Positions 19,182 to 27,986 of a DNA stretch of 64,000 bases are shown one piece after another. The number at the start of each line of letters is the position of its first letter. The first letter of the stretch is position 1. The stretch comes from Actinopolyspora mortivallis DSM 44261 (lineage in GTDB: Bacteria > Actinomycetota > Actinomycetes > Mycobacteriales > Pseudonocardiaceae), in contig NZ_KB913024.1 in the NCBI RefSeq assembly GCF_000384035.1, positions 1,255,655 through 1,319,654 on the forward strand, in the 5' to 3' direction. Below the pieces are notes generated by a model that saw only the letters and a list, made by a program, of their open reading frames with translations, was not told the origin of the DNA and ran no database searches. The position numbers and the translations under genes were made by a program.

Positions 19182-20113
19182 TCGTCACGGTCACACCGAA
19201 TCCGAGCCTGGACCGCAGCGTTCCCCTCGACCGGCTGGAACGCGGTGCGGTGCACCGCGCGGAGCGCGCCCTGCTCGAACCGGGAGGCAAGGGGGTCAAC
19301 GTGGCCCGGGCGCTCGCCGCCGCCGACCACGACGCGGTGGCGCTGCTCCCCGTGGGGGGATCCGAGGGCGACCGGCTCGCCGAACTGCTGGCCCCCGAGG
19401 CCGTGTCCGTGGTGGCGGTGCCCGTGGAGGCGGCCACCCGCACCAACCTGACCCTGCTGGAACCGGACGGCACCACCACCAAGGTCAACGAACCCGGAAG
19501 TGCGCTCAGCGCTGTCGAGCTGGAGGAGCTGCGCGACCGTCTGGAGGAGCTGGCCGCCCGGGCGGAGTGGGTGGTTGCCTGCGGCAGCCTGCCGGCCGGG
19601 TGCCCGGAGGGGACGTACGCGCCACTGGTGCGTACCGCGCGCAACGCCGGAGCCAGGGTGGCGGTGGACACCTCCGGAGTCCCCTTGCGGGAGGCCTGCC
19701 GGCAGCGGCCCGACCTGCTGGCGCCGAACCTGCCGGAACTGTCCGGGCTGGTCGGACGGGAACTGTCCGGTCCGGAGCAGACGGTGGCCGCCGCGCGCGA
19801 GGTGTGCGAGCTGGGAGTGGCCACCGTGCTGGTGACCCTCGGGGAGGCCGGGGCGGTGCTGGTGGACTCCCGCGGATGTTGGCACGCCACCAGCCCGGCA
19901 CGTCGGGTACGCAGCACCGTCGGCGCCGGGGACGCCACGTTGGCCGGGTTCCTGCTCGCCGGTGCGCGGGGACCGGAGGCACTGCGGCACGCCGTGGCCT
20001 ACGGCACGGCCGGAGTGGAACTGCCCGGAACACGTATGCCCACACCGAGGGACCTGCGGCCCGAAACGGTCCGAGTGACCGAAGTGGACGAATTCGCCGT
20101 CTCGCTGGAGTGA
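19178..20113 (+). CDS. fruK: 1-phosphofructokinase
   Basis: A 311-residue PfkB-family kinase converting fructose 1-phosphate to fructose 1,6-bisphosphate. It opens MIVTVTPNPSLDRSV, typical of FruK, has the first PfkB signature in LEPGGKGVNVARALAA, and the second in VGAGDATLAGFL with the catalytic Asp. Its place between the regulator and the fructose PTS genes supports fructose 1-phosphate rather than tagatose 6-phosphate as substrate. Confidence 0.93.
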   Translation: MIVTVTPNPSLDRSVPLDRLERGAVHRAERALLEPGGKGVNVARALAAADHDAVALLPVGGSEGDRLAELLAPEAVSVVAVPVEAATRTNLTLLEPDGTTTKVNEPGSALSAVELEELRDRLEELAARAEWVVACGSLPAGCPEGTYAPLVRTARNAGARVAVDTSGVPLREACRQRPDLLAPNLPELSGLVGRELSGPEQTVAAAREVCELGVATVLVTLGEAGAVLVDSRGCWHATSPARRVRSTVGAGDATLAGFLLAGARGPEALRHAVAYGTAGVELPGTRMPTPRDLRPETVRVTEVDEFAVSLE

Positions 20114-20117
20114 CACC

Positions 20118-20570
20118 GTGAACAACGAGCTCATCACCGCCGATCTCGTCGACCTCGACCTCCGTGTCCCCGACCGTCACGCGGCGGTACGAGGCCTGGC
20201 CGAACGACTGGTCACCGCCGGACGCGTCACGGACCTGGAGTGGTTCGTGGCCGACGTCGCCGAGCGGGAGAAGCAGATGGCCACGGGGATGCGCGGCGGC
20301 ATCGGGATCCCGCACTGCCGCTCCGCCGCCGTGACCGCACCCACCCTGGCCTTCGGGCGGTGCCCGGAGGGGGTGGACTTCGGAGCCGAGGACGGCCCGG
20401 CCCGACTGGTCTTTCTCATCGCCGCCCCCGAGGGCGGGGACTCCGAGCACATGTCGGTGCTGGCCGCGCTGGCCCGCAGGCTCGTGCGCGCGGAGTTCAC
20501 CCGGACCCTGCTGGAGGCCACCGAGCCGTCCGAGATCGCCGAGTACGTGCGCCGGGAGGTCAGTCCATGA
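20118..20570 (+). CDS. PTS fructose-specific enzyme IIA
   Basis: A 150-residue EIIA of the fructose/mannitol type. His66 in GGIGIPHCRS is the phospho-acceptor that receives phosphate from HPr and passes it to the EIIB cysteine. The GTG start lies 4 bp after fruK. It overlaps the EIIBC gene by 4 bp, so it is translationally coupled to its partner. In many actinobacteria EIIA is fused to EIIBC; here it is separate. Confidence 0.93.
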   Translation: MNNELITADLVDLDLRVPDRHAAVRGLAERLVTAGRVTDLEWFVADVAEREKQMATGMRGGIGIPHCRSAAVTAPTLAFGRCPEGVDFGAEDGPARLVFLIAAPEGGDSEHMSVLAALARRLVRAEFTRTLLEATEPSEIAEYVRREVSP

Positions 20571-22039
20571 GAGTCGTCGCGGTCACAGCCTGCCCCACGG
20601 GAATCGCGCACACCTACATGGCCGCCGAGGCCCTGGAACAGGCCGCCGTCGAACGAGGGGACGAGATCTCGGTGGAGACCCAGGGCTCCGCCGGCTCCGA
20701 ACCACTGTCGACGCGGGAGGTCCACGAGGCCGACGTGGTGGTCCTGGCCGCCGACGTGGGAGTGAACGGCCGGGAACGGTTCGCGGGCAAACCACTCGTG
20801 GAGGGCACGGTCAAACAGGCCGTGGAGAACGCGGCCGAGCTGCTGCGACGTGCCGCCGAAGCGGCCGAGGCCGACACGACGGTCGGCGCCGCACCACAGA
20901 CACGACACGAGGAGACGCCGGAACCGGACGCCGGACACACCGGAGCGGCCACCCGGCTGCGTCAGTGGTTGATGACGGGCGTGAGCTACATGATCCCGTT
21001 CGTCGCCGCCGGAGGACTGTTGATCGCGTTGAGCTTCGCGTTCGGCGGCTACCGGATCACCGAGGCTCCCGACGTCACCGAGCACTTCGATCCGGCCACC
21101 CTCACCAGCTGGGCCGCCCTGGTGAACCAGATCGGCACCACCGCCTTCGACTTCCTCGTTCCCGTCCTGGCGGGTTTCGTCGCCTACGCGATGGCCGACC
21201 GGCCCGCCTTGGCCCCCGGTTTCGTCGGTGGTGCGGCGGCCGTCTCCGTGGGTGCCGGTTTCCTCGGCGGTCTGGTGGCCGGACTGCTCGCGGGAGTCGT
21301 GGTGGGGGGACTGCGCCGGGTGCCGGTTCCCCGGGTGATGGCGGGGATCATGCCCGTGGTGGTGCTGCCCCTGGTGGGAACCCTGGTCGTCGGCGTACTG
21401 ATGTTCGTGGTGCTGGGCACCCCGCTCTCCGCGCTCATGACCGCGCTGACCGACTGGCTCAACGGACTCGGCGGGGCCAACGCGGTGCTGCTCGGCGCGC
21501 TGCTCGGCGGCATGATCGCCTCCGACCTGGGCGGTCCGGTCAACAAGGTGGCCTACACCTTCGCGGTCGGTGGTCTGACCACCGGAAGTGACACGGCACT
21601 ACAGATCATGGCCGCGGTCATGGGGGCGGGAATGGTGCCGCCCCTGGCGCTGGCCACGGCGGCGACGGTGCGCGCGGGACTGTTCACCGCCGCCGAACGG
21701 GACAGCGCCCGCCCGGCCTGGCTGCTCGGCGCCTCCTTCATCACCGAGGGGGCGATCCCCTTCGCCGCCACCGACCCGCTGCGGGTCATCCCGAGCATGA
21801 TCCTCGGATCGGCGGGGACGGGAGCACTGTCCATGTTGTTCGGAGCGACGCTGCGTGCCCCGCACGGAGGGCTGTTCGTGTTCCCGCTGGTGGGCAAGCC
21901 GGGACTGTACGCCTTGGCGGTCGCACTCGGAGTGCTGCTGGCCGCGCTGGCGGTGACGGCGGCCAAGTCCTTCGCCCGCGAGGGCGCGCGGGCCCTCGAC
22001 GGGGACGAGAACGCCGAGTCCACCACGGCGGCCGCGTGA
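20567..22039 (+). CDS. fruA: PTS fructose-specific enzyme IIBC
   Basis: A 490-residue permease with an N-terminal EIIB domain (residues 1-100; active Cys9 in TACPTGIAHTYMAAE), an Ala/Glu-rich linker, and a C-terminal EIIC domain of several membrane helices (about 130-480, starting MTGVSYMIPFVAAGG). It imports fructose and phosphorylates it to fructose 1-phosphate. The EIIC substrate motifs ASDLGGPVNK and ITEGAIPFAA are intact. Enzyme I (ptsI) is not in the window. Confidence 0.95.
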   Translation: MRVVAVTACPTGIAHTYMAAEALEQAAVERGDEISVETQGSAGSEPLSTREVHEADVVVLAADVGVNGRERFAGKPLVEGTVKQAVENAAELLRRAAEAAEADTTVGAAPQTRHEETPEPDAGHTGAATRLRQWLMTGVSYMIPFVAAGGLLIALSFAFGGYRITEAPDVTEHFDPATLTSWAALVNQIGTTAFDFLVPVLAGFVAYAMADRPALAPGFVGGAAAVSVGAGFLGGLVAGLLAGVVVGGLRRVPVPRVMAGIMPVVVLPLVGTLVVGVLMFVVLGTPLSALMTALTDWLNGLGGANAVLLGALLGGMIASDLGGPVNKVAYTFAVGGLTTGSDTALQIMAAVMGAGMVPPLALATAATVRAGLFTAAERDSARPAWLLGASFITEGAIPFAATDPLRVIPSMILGSAGTGALSMLFGATLRAPHGGLFVFPLVGKPGLYALAVALGVLLAALAVTAAKSFAREGARALDGDENAESTTAAA

Positions 22040-22074
22040 GAGCGGACCGCGAGAACCACGGAAGGAGCGCAACC

Positions 22075-22368
22075 ATGCCACAACGTCGGGTCACCATCGC
22101 CTCCCGTGTCGGGCTGCACGCCCGTCCGGCGGCCCTGTTCGCCAAGGCGGTGGCCGCCCATCCCGTGTCGGTGCGGATCAGCAAGGTCACCGACGGGGTC
22201 GCCGGGGAGCCGGTGGAGGCGGCCAGCGTTCTCGGGCTGATGGGACTGGGAGCCGAGCACGGCGACGAGGTCGAACTGCACACCCCCGACGTCGAGACCG
22301 GCGAGTCCGTGCTGGACGAACTGGTGGAACTGCTGGGACGGGACCTGGACGCCGAACCAGCCGGATGA
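22075..22368 (+). CDS. ptsH: PTS phosphocarrier protein HPr
   Basis: A 97-residue HPr with active His15 in SRVGLHARPAALF. Ser51, in EAASVLGLMGLG, aligns with the regulatory serine of Bacillus HPr, though HPr kinase is usually absent from actinobacteria. It carries phosphate from enzyme I to the EIIA encoded upstream. GGAAGGAG precedes the ATG. It belongs to the fructose operon. Confidence 0.95.
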   Translation: MPQRRVTIASRVGLHARPAALFAKAVAAHPVSVRISKVTDGVAGEPVEAASVLGLMGLGAEHGDEVELHTPDVETGESVLDELVELLGRDLDAEPAG

Positions 22369-22401
22369 GTCCGTCGTGACGAAGCCAACCCTGGAGGCAC
22401 C

Positions 22402-23946
22402 GTGGAACACGCGAACACCGAAGGCGTGTGGAAACGTCCCGCCGCGCGGCGGAGTTTCCTCACCGGGACGGCGGCGTTGCTCGGAACCGGGCTGGCGCCG
22501 ACGGGAGCCGCCGCGCGGCGGCGTCCCGAGAGCACCGGGCACTGGCGCCCACTGGTCCGGTTCACGCCCGAGAACAACTGGATGAACGATCCGAACGGTC
22601 TGGTCCACCACCGGGGCGAGTACCACCTCTTCTTCCAGCACAACCCCCACGGCATCGACCACGCCGACATGAGCTGGGGACACGCGGTCAGCACCGACCT
22701 GGTCCACTGGCAGCACCTGCCGGTGGCCCTGCACCCCGACGAGCTCGGAGAGATCTTCTCGGGCAGCGCCGTGGTGGACGAACACGACACCAGTGGCCTG
22801 TTCGGTGGCGGCTCCGGAATCGTGGCCTACTACACGAGCGCGGGGGCCACACAGACCCAGAGTCTGGCCCACAGCGCGGACAACGGTCGGACCTGGACGA
22901 AGTACCCGGGCAACCCGGTGGTCGACAACCCGGGCTTCGCCGACTTCCGCGATCCCAAGGTGATCCGTCACGAGCCCACGGGCACGTGGGTGCTGCTGCT
23001 CGCCGCGGGCGACCGCGTGTTGTTCTACTCCTCCACCGACCTGCTGACCTGGACACGGGTCGGTGACTTCGGCGCCGACCAGGGGGCGCACGGCGGTGTG
23101 TGGGAGTGCCCGGACCTGTTCGAACTGCCCGTGGACGGTGACGAGCGACGACGTCGATGGGTGTTGGTGGTCAGCATCAACCCGGGGGGTCCCGCCGGTG
23201 GTTCGGCGACCCAGTACTTCGTGGGGGACTTCGACGGGAGGGTCTTCGTCAACGACAACACCCCGGACCGGGTGCTGTGGGCGGACCACGGCGCGGACTT
23301 CTACGCCTGCCAGTCCTGGTACGGGACACCCGGACGCAGACTGTGGCTCGGCTGGATGAGCAACTGGAACTACGCGTCGAACACCCCCACCCGTCCGTGG
23401 CGCGGCACGATGACCGTTCCCCGGGAGGTGGGGCTCACCGGAACCGGATCCGGGCCGCGGCTGGTGCAGCGTCCCGCGCGGGAGGTGGAGTTCGCCCACG
23501 GCCGACGACGCCGCTGGAGAGGTGTGCTCGTGGGGAAAGCGAAGGCCCCCCGCTTCCGGGGCAGGGCGCTGGACATCAGCGCGGATTTCGAGGTCCTCGA
23601 CGGTCTGCCGGAGTTCGGGTTCGACGTCTTCCTCGGGCCACGGCACCGCACCCGCGTCGGCTACGACGCCCGCGCCCAGACCCTCTTCGTGGACCGCACC
23701 GACTCCGGAGAGGCCGGGATCTCCGAGGACTTCCCCGCGCGGCACGAGACCTCGCTGTCCGTGTCCGGGACAAGGGTGCGGCTGCGGATCCTGCTGGACC
23801 ACTGCGGAGTCGAGGTGTTCGGCGACGACGGTTCGGTGGTACTGACCGACCTGGTCTTTCCCTCCGAGGAGGACGACGGAGGCCGTGGCTTCTGTTCCGG
23901 CGGCAGGGTACTGGCCGAACTGGAGGTGCGTGAACTGAGGCCGTGA
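22402..23946 (+). CDS. Tat-exported GH32 fructan/sucrose hydrolase
   Basis: A 514-residue glycoside hydrolase family 32 enzyme (levanase, inulinase or sucrase type). The N-terminus has a twin-arginine signal (RRSFLTGTAALLGTG, residues 16-30), so it is probably exported folded by the TatAC system. Catalytic motifs are WMNDPNG (nucleophile Asp63), FRDP (transition-state Asp) and WECPD (acid/base Glu), followed by the C-terminal beta-sandwich. Being last in the fructose operon, it likely feeds free fructose to the PTS. Levan, inulin or sucrose cannot be told apart by eye. The GTG start has CTGGAGG upstream. Confidence 0.9.
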   Translation: MEHANTEGVWKRPAARRSFLTGTAALLGTGLAPTGAAARRRPESTGHWRPLVRFTPENNWMNDPNGLVHHRGEYHLFFQHNPHGIDHADMSWGHAVSTDLVHWQHLPVALHPDELGEIFSGSAVVDEHDTSGLFGGGSGIVAYYTSAGATQTQSLAHSADNGRTWTKYPGNPVVDNPGFADFRDPKVIRHEPTGTWVLLLAAGDRVLFYSSTDLLTWTRVGDFGADQGAHGGVWECPDLFELPVDGDERRRRWVLVVSINPGGPAGGSATQYFVGDFDGRVFVNDNTPDRVLWADHGADFYACQSWYGTPGRRLWLGWMSNWNYASNTPTRPWRGTMTVPREVGLTGTGSGPRLVQRPAREVEFAHGRRRRWRGVLVGKAKAPRFRGRALDISADFEVLDGLPEFGFDVFLGPRHRTRVGYDARAQTLFVDRTDSGEAGISEDFPARHETSLSVSGTRVRLRILLDHCGVEVFGDDGSVVLTDLVFPSEEDDGGRGFCSGGRVLAELEVRELRP

Positions 23947-24002
23947 ACCACCGGAGGCAGCTACCGGGCCGGAACCGTGAGGGGAAGGCCCGCCTTCGCT
24001 GA

Positions 24003-24028
24003 CACGGTTTCCACGGGCGAAAACCGTG
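24003..24028 (+). terminator. Terminator hairpin at the end of the fructose operon
   Basis: An 8-bp inverted repeat (24003-24010 with 24021-24028, 10-base loop) lies 57 bp after the GH32 stop codon and ends the operon. The rest of the 315-bp gap up to 24261 shows no gene; it ends in the promoter of the downstream peptidase. Confidence 0.6.
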
Positions 24029-24249
24029 CGGCCGGACGGAGTTGGGCAACCCGTCATCTCCGTGTTGTGGGTACGGAGGCCCGCCGAGCGGGACGATGAG
24101 CGGGCCGGGGCCGCCGAGCGCCTTTCTCCTCCCGTGGGGCGCTGCGGCCCCGCACCGCCGTGGGCGGCTCCGAGCCCGGAACGAAGGGGCGGGCACCCCG
24201 CACGTGCCGCGACCCGACCACCCCGACAGCCCGTTCCGCGCGGACTCTT

Positions 24250-24261
24250 TAGGGTTGAGCC
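24250..24261 (+). promoter_or_regulatory. Probable leaderless promoter (-10) of the M24 peptidase
   Basis: TAGGGT at 24250-24255 lies 6 bases before the ATG at 24262, with no Shine-Dalgarno between them. This fits a leaderless transcript beginning at or near the A of the start codon. No convincing -35 is visible. Confidence 0.45.
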
Positions 24262-25416
24262 ATGTCCACCGGTGCAACGAAGCAGGACCCAACCGTTCTC
24301 TCGGCGCGGCTACAGCGCGCCGCCGAGACCGCTGCCGGCGCGAACATCGACGCGCTGCTGATCTCGCCCGGATCCGACCTCGGATACCTCGTCGGGGTCG
24401 ACGGCGAGTCCTTCGAACGGCTCAGCTGCCTGGTACTTCCGGCCGCCGGAAGTGCGGCCTCCCCCGTGTTGGTGGTTCCCAAGCTCGAGGAGCTCGGCTA
24501 CGCGGAGGTGCCCGCCCAACAGTTGGGCGTGGAGATCGCGACCTGGGTGGACGGGCAGGATCCTCACGGTATGGTCGCCGATCTGCTGCGTCGTGGCGGC
24601 GCGGAACCCACACGGGTCGGCGTGGCCGACGCGATGCCCGCACTGCACACCCTGCCACTGCGCGCGGCCCTGCCCGACGCCGAGCAGGTACTGGCCGGAT
24701 CCGTGCTGCGGGAGCTGCGGATGCGCAAGGACGCCGCCGAGATCCGGGCGCTGCGTGAGGCGGGCGCGGCCATCGACCGGGTGCACGCCCGCATGGGCGA
24801 GTTCCTGCGGGTCGGCCGCACCGAGGCCGAGGTGGGTGCCGACATCAGCGAAGCCATCGTGCGGGAGGGGCACTCCGCGGCCGAGTTCGTGATCGTCGGT
24901 TCCGGTCCCAACGGGGCCAGTCCCCACCACGCGCTGTCCGACCGGGTCATCCGTGAGGGCGATGTGGTGGTCGTGGACATCGGTGGCCCCCTGCCCGGCG
25001 GCTACAACTCGGACTGCACCCGGACCTACTCCCTCGGCGAGCCCAGGGACTCCGACGTGCGCGAGACCTACGAGGTGCTGCGTTCCGCCCAGCGTGCCGC
25101 GGTCGAGACCGTCCGGCCGGGGGCCACGGCCGCCCAGGTGGACGCCGCGGCCAGGCAACCGATCACCGAAGCCGGGTTCGGGGAGTACTTCGTCCACCGC
25201 ACCGGTCACGGTATCGGGTTGGACGTGCACGAGGAGCCCTACATCATGGGGGGTAACGACATCGTGCTCGAACCGGGAATGGCGTTCAGCATCGAACCGG
25301 GCATCTACCAGCAGGGACACTGGGGAGCACGGATCGAGGATATCGTCGTGGTGACCGAGCAGGGTGTGGAGAGCCTGAACAACCAGCCGCACGAGTTGGT
25401 GGTGCTACCGACGTGA
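24262..25416 (+). CDS. M24 family metallopeptidase (Xaa-Pro dipeptidase-like)
   Basis: A 384-residue pita-bread-fold aminopeptidase. The five metal ligands are in place: Asp in VVVDIGGPLPGG, Asp in NSDCTRTY, His in RTGHGIGLDVHE, Glu in FSIEPGIY and Glu in RIEDIVVV. The N-terminal creatinase-like domain spans about residues 1-150. It would remove N-terminal residues preceding proline. It overlaps the Lrp-family gene by 4 bp. Confidence 0.9.
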   Translation: MSTGATKQDPTVLSARLQRAAETAAGANIDALLISPGSDLGYLVGVDGESFERLSCLVLPAAGSAASPVLVVPKLEELGYAEVPAQQLGVEIATWVDGQDPHGMVADLLRRGGAEPTRVGVADAMPALHTLPLRAALPDAEQVLAGSVLRELRMRKDAAEIRALREAGAAIDRVHARMGEFLRVGRTEAEVGADISEAIVREGHSAAEFVIVGSGPNGASPHHALSDRVIREGDVVVVDIGGPLPGGYNSDCTRTYSLGEPRDSDVRETYEVLRSAQRAAVETVRPGATAAQVDAAARQPITEAGFGEYFVHRTGHGIGLDVHEEPYIMGGNDIVLEPGMAFSIEPGIYQQGHWGARIEDIVVVTEQGVESLNNQPHELVVLPT

Positions 25417-25886
25417 CGGAGCGAAACGCCCCGCAGAGCCCCGAGCTGGAAGCCACCGACCGGGCGATACTGCGGGAGCTGCTGCGGGACGGCCGTTGCA
25501 GCTTCACCGAGCTGGGCGAGAAAGTGGGACTCAGCGTCTCCGCCGTGCACCAGCGCGTCCGCAGGCTGGAACAGCGGGGCGCGCTGCGCGGATACACGGC
25601 CAGGGTCGACGGCGAGCAGATCGGACTGCCGCTGACGGCGTTCATCTCGCTGACCCCGACCGACCCGGCGGCGCCGGACGACTACCCACAGCGGCTGGAA
25701 CACCTTCCGGAGATCGAGTCCTGCTACTCGGTGGCCGGCGACGAGTCCTACATCCTGCAGGTGCGTGTGGCCTCACCGGTGGCGCTGGAGGAGCTGCTGC
25801 GCAAGATCCGGGAGGCGGCGAAGGTCTCCACCCGGACCACGGTGGTGCTGTCCACGCCGTTCGAGAACCGGGCTCCCGAGCTCTAG
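25413..25886 (+). CDS. Lrp/AsnC family transcriptional regulator
   Basis: A 157-residue regulator with an N-terminal helix-turn-helix (FTELGEKVGLSVSAVHQRV, about residues 31-49) and a C-terminal RAM effector-binding domain. Such proteins sense amino acids. The 4-bp overlap with the M24 peptidase gene suggests that peptide breakdown and amino-acid sensing are expressed together. A strong hairpin terminator follows at 25940. Confidence 0.9.
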   Translation: MTERNAPQSPELEATDRAILRELLRDGRCSFTELGEKVGLSVSAVHQRVRRLEQRGALRGYTARVDGEQIGLPLTAFISLTPTDPAAPDDYPQRLEHLPEIESCYSVAGDESYILQVRVASPVALEELLRKIREAAKVSTRTTVVLSTPFENRAPEL

Positions 25887-25939
25887 GCCCCGGAGCGTCT
25901 TCGACCGGGTTCGGACACGGCCGTGACCGCGAACACCCA

Positions 25940-25972
25940 CCCGGTCGACTCCGGTCGCCGGAGTCGACCGGG
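25940..25972 (+). terminator. Hairpin terminator after the Lrp-family gene
   Basis: A perfect 15-bp inverted repeat (25940-25954 with 25958-25972) with a 3-base loop lies 54 bp after the stop codon and ahead of the methyltransferase promoter. Confidence 0.8.
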
Positions 25973-26022
25973 CGAGTGCCGTTCGCGATGAGGACCGGCC
26001 GGTGTTCGTCTACCGTGGTCGA

Positions 26023-26733
26023 GTGGCGCACAACACGCTCTACGAGCAGTTCGCCGAGGCCTACGCGCGGCACTCCGAGCACAGCCCGGCGAACGCCTAC
26101 TACGACCGTCCGGCGATCCTGGCGCTGGCCGGGGACGTGAGCGGCAGGAGGGTGCTCGACCTCGGGTGCGCGGCGGGCGTGCTCTCCGAACAGCTGGTGG
26201 CCCGGGGAGCGACGGTGACGGGGGTGGACCGCGAGCCGCGCATGGTCGAACTCGCCCGGGCCCGTCTGGGGGGCCGTGCCAGGTTCGAGGTGGCCGAGTT
26301 GTCCGAACCGTTGGACATGGTGCCCACCGCCGGTGTGGACCTGGTGGTGGCCTCGTTGGTGCTGCACTACCTGCCGGACTGGCACGGTCTGCTCACCGAG
26401 CTCGGCCGCTGCCTGGTCCCGGGCGGGGAACTGGTCTTCTCCGTACACCATCCGGCCGCGGACTGGCAGGGCCAGGGCAGGCCGGACTACCTGAGCACCG
26501 AGCTCGTCTCGGAAACCTGGCCGGTGGGCGGACAGGACGTCGAGGTCTCCTTCTACCGCAGACCCCTCTCCGCGGTGTTCGAGCAGCTCCACCGGGCCGG
26601 GTTCGTCGTGGACACCGTGGACGAGCCGCGACCGCTGCCCGAGCTGTCCCGGTTGTCCCCGGACGCCTACGCCGAGTTGAGCACCAAACCGGTCTTCCTG
26701 TTCGTCAAGGCCTTCGCGGTGGCCCGTCCGTAG
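26023..26733 (+). CDS. Class I SAM-dependent methyltransferase
   Basis: A 236-residue methyltransferase with motif I VLDLGCAAGVLSEQL (about residues 43-57), an acidic residue ending the next strand in TGVDRE, and motif post-I through DLVVASLVLHYL. The substrate is unknown. The GTG at 26023 lies 6 bases after TACCGT (26011-26016), a likely leaderless promoter; a GTG at 26002 would place this hexamer inside the gene. It converges with the SGNH hydrolase gene, leaving only 3 bp between the stop codons. Confidence 0.82.
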   Translation: MAHNTLYEQFAEAYARHSEHSPANAYYDRPAILALAGDVSGRRVLDLGCAAGVLSEQLVARGATVTGVDREPRMVELARARLGGRARFEVAELSEPLDMVPTAGVDLVVASLVLHYLPDWHGLLTELGRCLVPGGELVFSVHHPAADWQGQGRPDYLSTELVSETWPVGGQDVEVSFYRRPLSAVFEQLHRAGFVVDTVDEPRPLPELSRLSPDAYAELSTKPVFLFVKAFAVARP

Positions 26734-26736
26734 CGC

Positions 26737-27819
26737 TCACCCCTGTCCGGAGACGCGTGCGGAACCCGCCAGCCGTAGCCCGCCCCGTCCGTCCGGGACG
26801 CAGGCCGCGCTTCGCCGGGACCCCGTGAGGAACTCGCTCAGGCAGTCGGCGATGCGCGCGTAGCCCCGCGCGTTCGGATGGAAGGACTCCTGCATCGCGT
26901 GGGGAGCGCGCTCCTCGTGCTCCAGGGAGTTCCAGTCCACCGACAGCCTGCGGAACCACTCGGTCTCGGCGGTGGCGGCGGAGTCGGCCGTGCACGCCTC
27001 GTGCCCGTTGCCGGCCCGCGAGAGGTCCAAAAACCGTGCCCCCTGGGCACGGGCGACCTTCCGCAGGGCGTCGGAGAGCTGGGGTACCGCGGTGCGGTGG
27101 ACCCAACGGACGTCCTCGGTGCGCAACGGACATCCGGACAGGTTCTGCAGGTCGGGGCGGATGCCGGGGGCGACGGGGGAGGCGTAGGACTGCAACACCA
27201 GGGAGTAGTCCCCCCTGCCGTAGCCGGCCCGGCGCATCACGGAGCGGACGTCGGACAACGCCTCCGAGACCTTGGGCCGCATGTTCTCCACCCGCTCCGG
27301 CCACCGCTCGCGCAGCCGCCGCGAGCAGCCGCCCTCCGCACGTTCCACCCAGGCGCGCACGCAGGCGTCGAGCACGCCGACGAAGTCGGGATCGTCGTTG
27401 GCCCCCACGGCCACCACCACGTCGGTGATCCGGTAGCGCTCGGTCAGCTCGGCCAGCCGGGCAGCCTGGGACCCCTCCACCGGATTCCCTCGGGGAGTCA
27501 GCCCCACCTGGCCGGCCCCCGCACCCGAGCAGGCCAGATTGATCCTGGTCACGTCCTCGGGCAGCCGCAGTTGGTGGACCACGGCCTCGGGGGAGCGGTG
27601 GCACCAGTTGCCGTCGCGCCCGTTCGTGCCCGGAAGGTAGTCACCCGCTCCTTCGCCGGAGAGGGTGCTGTCCCCCATGGTGACCACGGCCCGGGGCAGC
27701 TGTGGTTCGGGTCTGGGAGGGGGAGTGGGTACGGGCCGGTCGCTGACCAGCAGAACCAGCGCGAACACACTGACAGCCAGCAGCAGGGCCGTGAGTTTCG
27801 CCGGGCGTGTCCACATCAC
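26737..27819 (-). CDS. Secreted or membrane-anchored SGNH/GDSL hydrolase
   Basis: A 360-residue esterase/lipase-like protein with an N-terminal hydrophobic helix (about residues 9-25, a signal anchor) followed by a Pro-rich linker. SGNH blocks are visible: block I VTMGDSTLSGEG with the nucleophile Ser, block III VAVGANDDPDF with the Asn, and block V SFHPNARGY with the Asp/His equivalent. Several Cys pairs suggest an extracytoplasmic location. The substrate is unknown. Confidence 0.83.
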   Translation of the reverse strand: MMWTRPAKLTALLLAVSVFALVLLVSDRPVPTPPPRPEPQLPRAVVTMGDSTLSGEGAGDYLPGTNGRDGNWCHRSPEAVVHQLRLPEDVTRINLACSGAGAGQVGLTPRGNPVEGSQAARLAELTERYRITDVVVAVGANDDPDFVGVLDACVRAWVERAEGGCSRRLRERWPERVENMRPKVSEALSDVRSVMRRAGYGRGDYSLVLQSYASPVAPGIRPDLQNLSGCPLRTEDVRWVHRTAVPQLSDALRKVARAQGARFLDLSRAGNGHEACTADSAATAETEWFRRLSVDWNSLEHEERAPHAMQESFHPNARGYARIADCLSEFLTGSRRSAACVPDGRGGLRLAGSARVSGQG

Positions 27820-27911
27820 TCGGGAAGTCTATGGTGCCGCAGGGGGAGAACGGCACGGTGTTCGGCGGGAAGATCGGTACGGGCGGTTCCGGTGTCCGTA
27901 CTCCCACGATT

Positions 27912-27945
27912 CTCCCGAGCGGGAGTATTTTCGTGCTCCCGAGCG
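27912..27945 (+). repeat. Direct repeat and small hairpin upstream of fxsA
   Basis: The 10-mer CTCCCGAGCG occurs at 27912-27921 and again at 27936-27945. The first copy also forms a 6-bp hairpin (27912-27917 with 27920-27925), followed by TATTTT. In a gap between divergent genes this could be an operator pair or a leader element; neither is proven. Confidence 0.4.
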
Positions 27946-27986
27946 TTGTCCGGGAAACAGCCCGTAAGCGGAGGTGCCAGCGCGAC

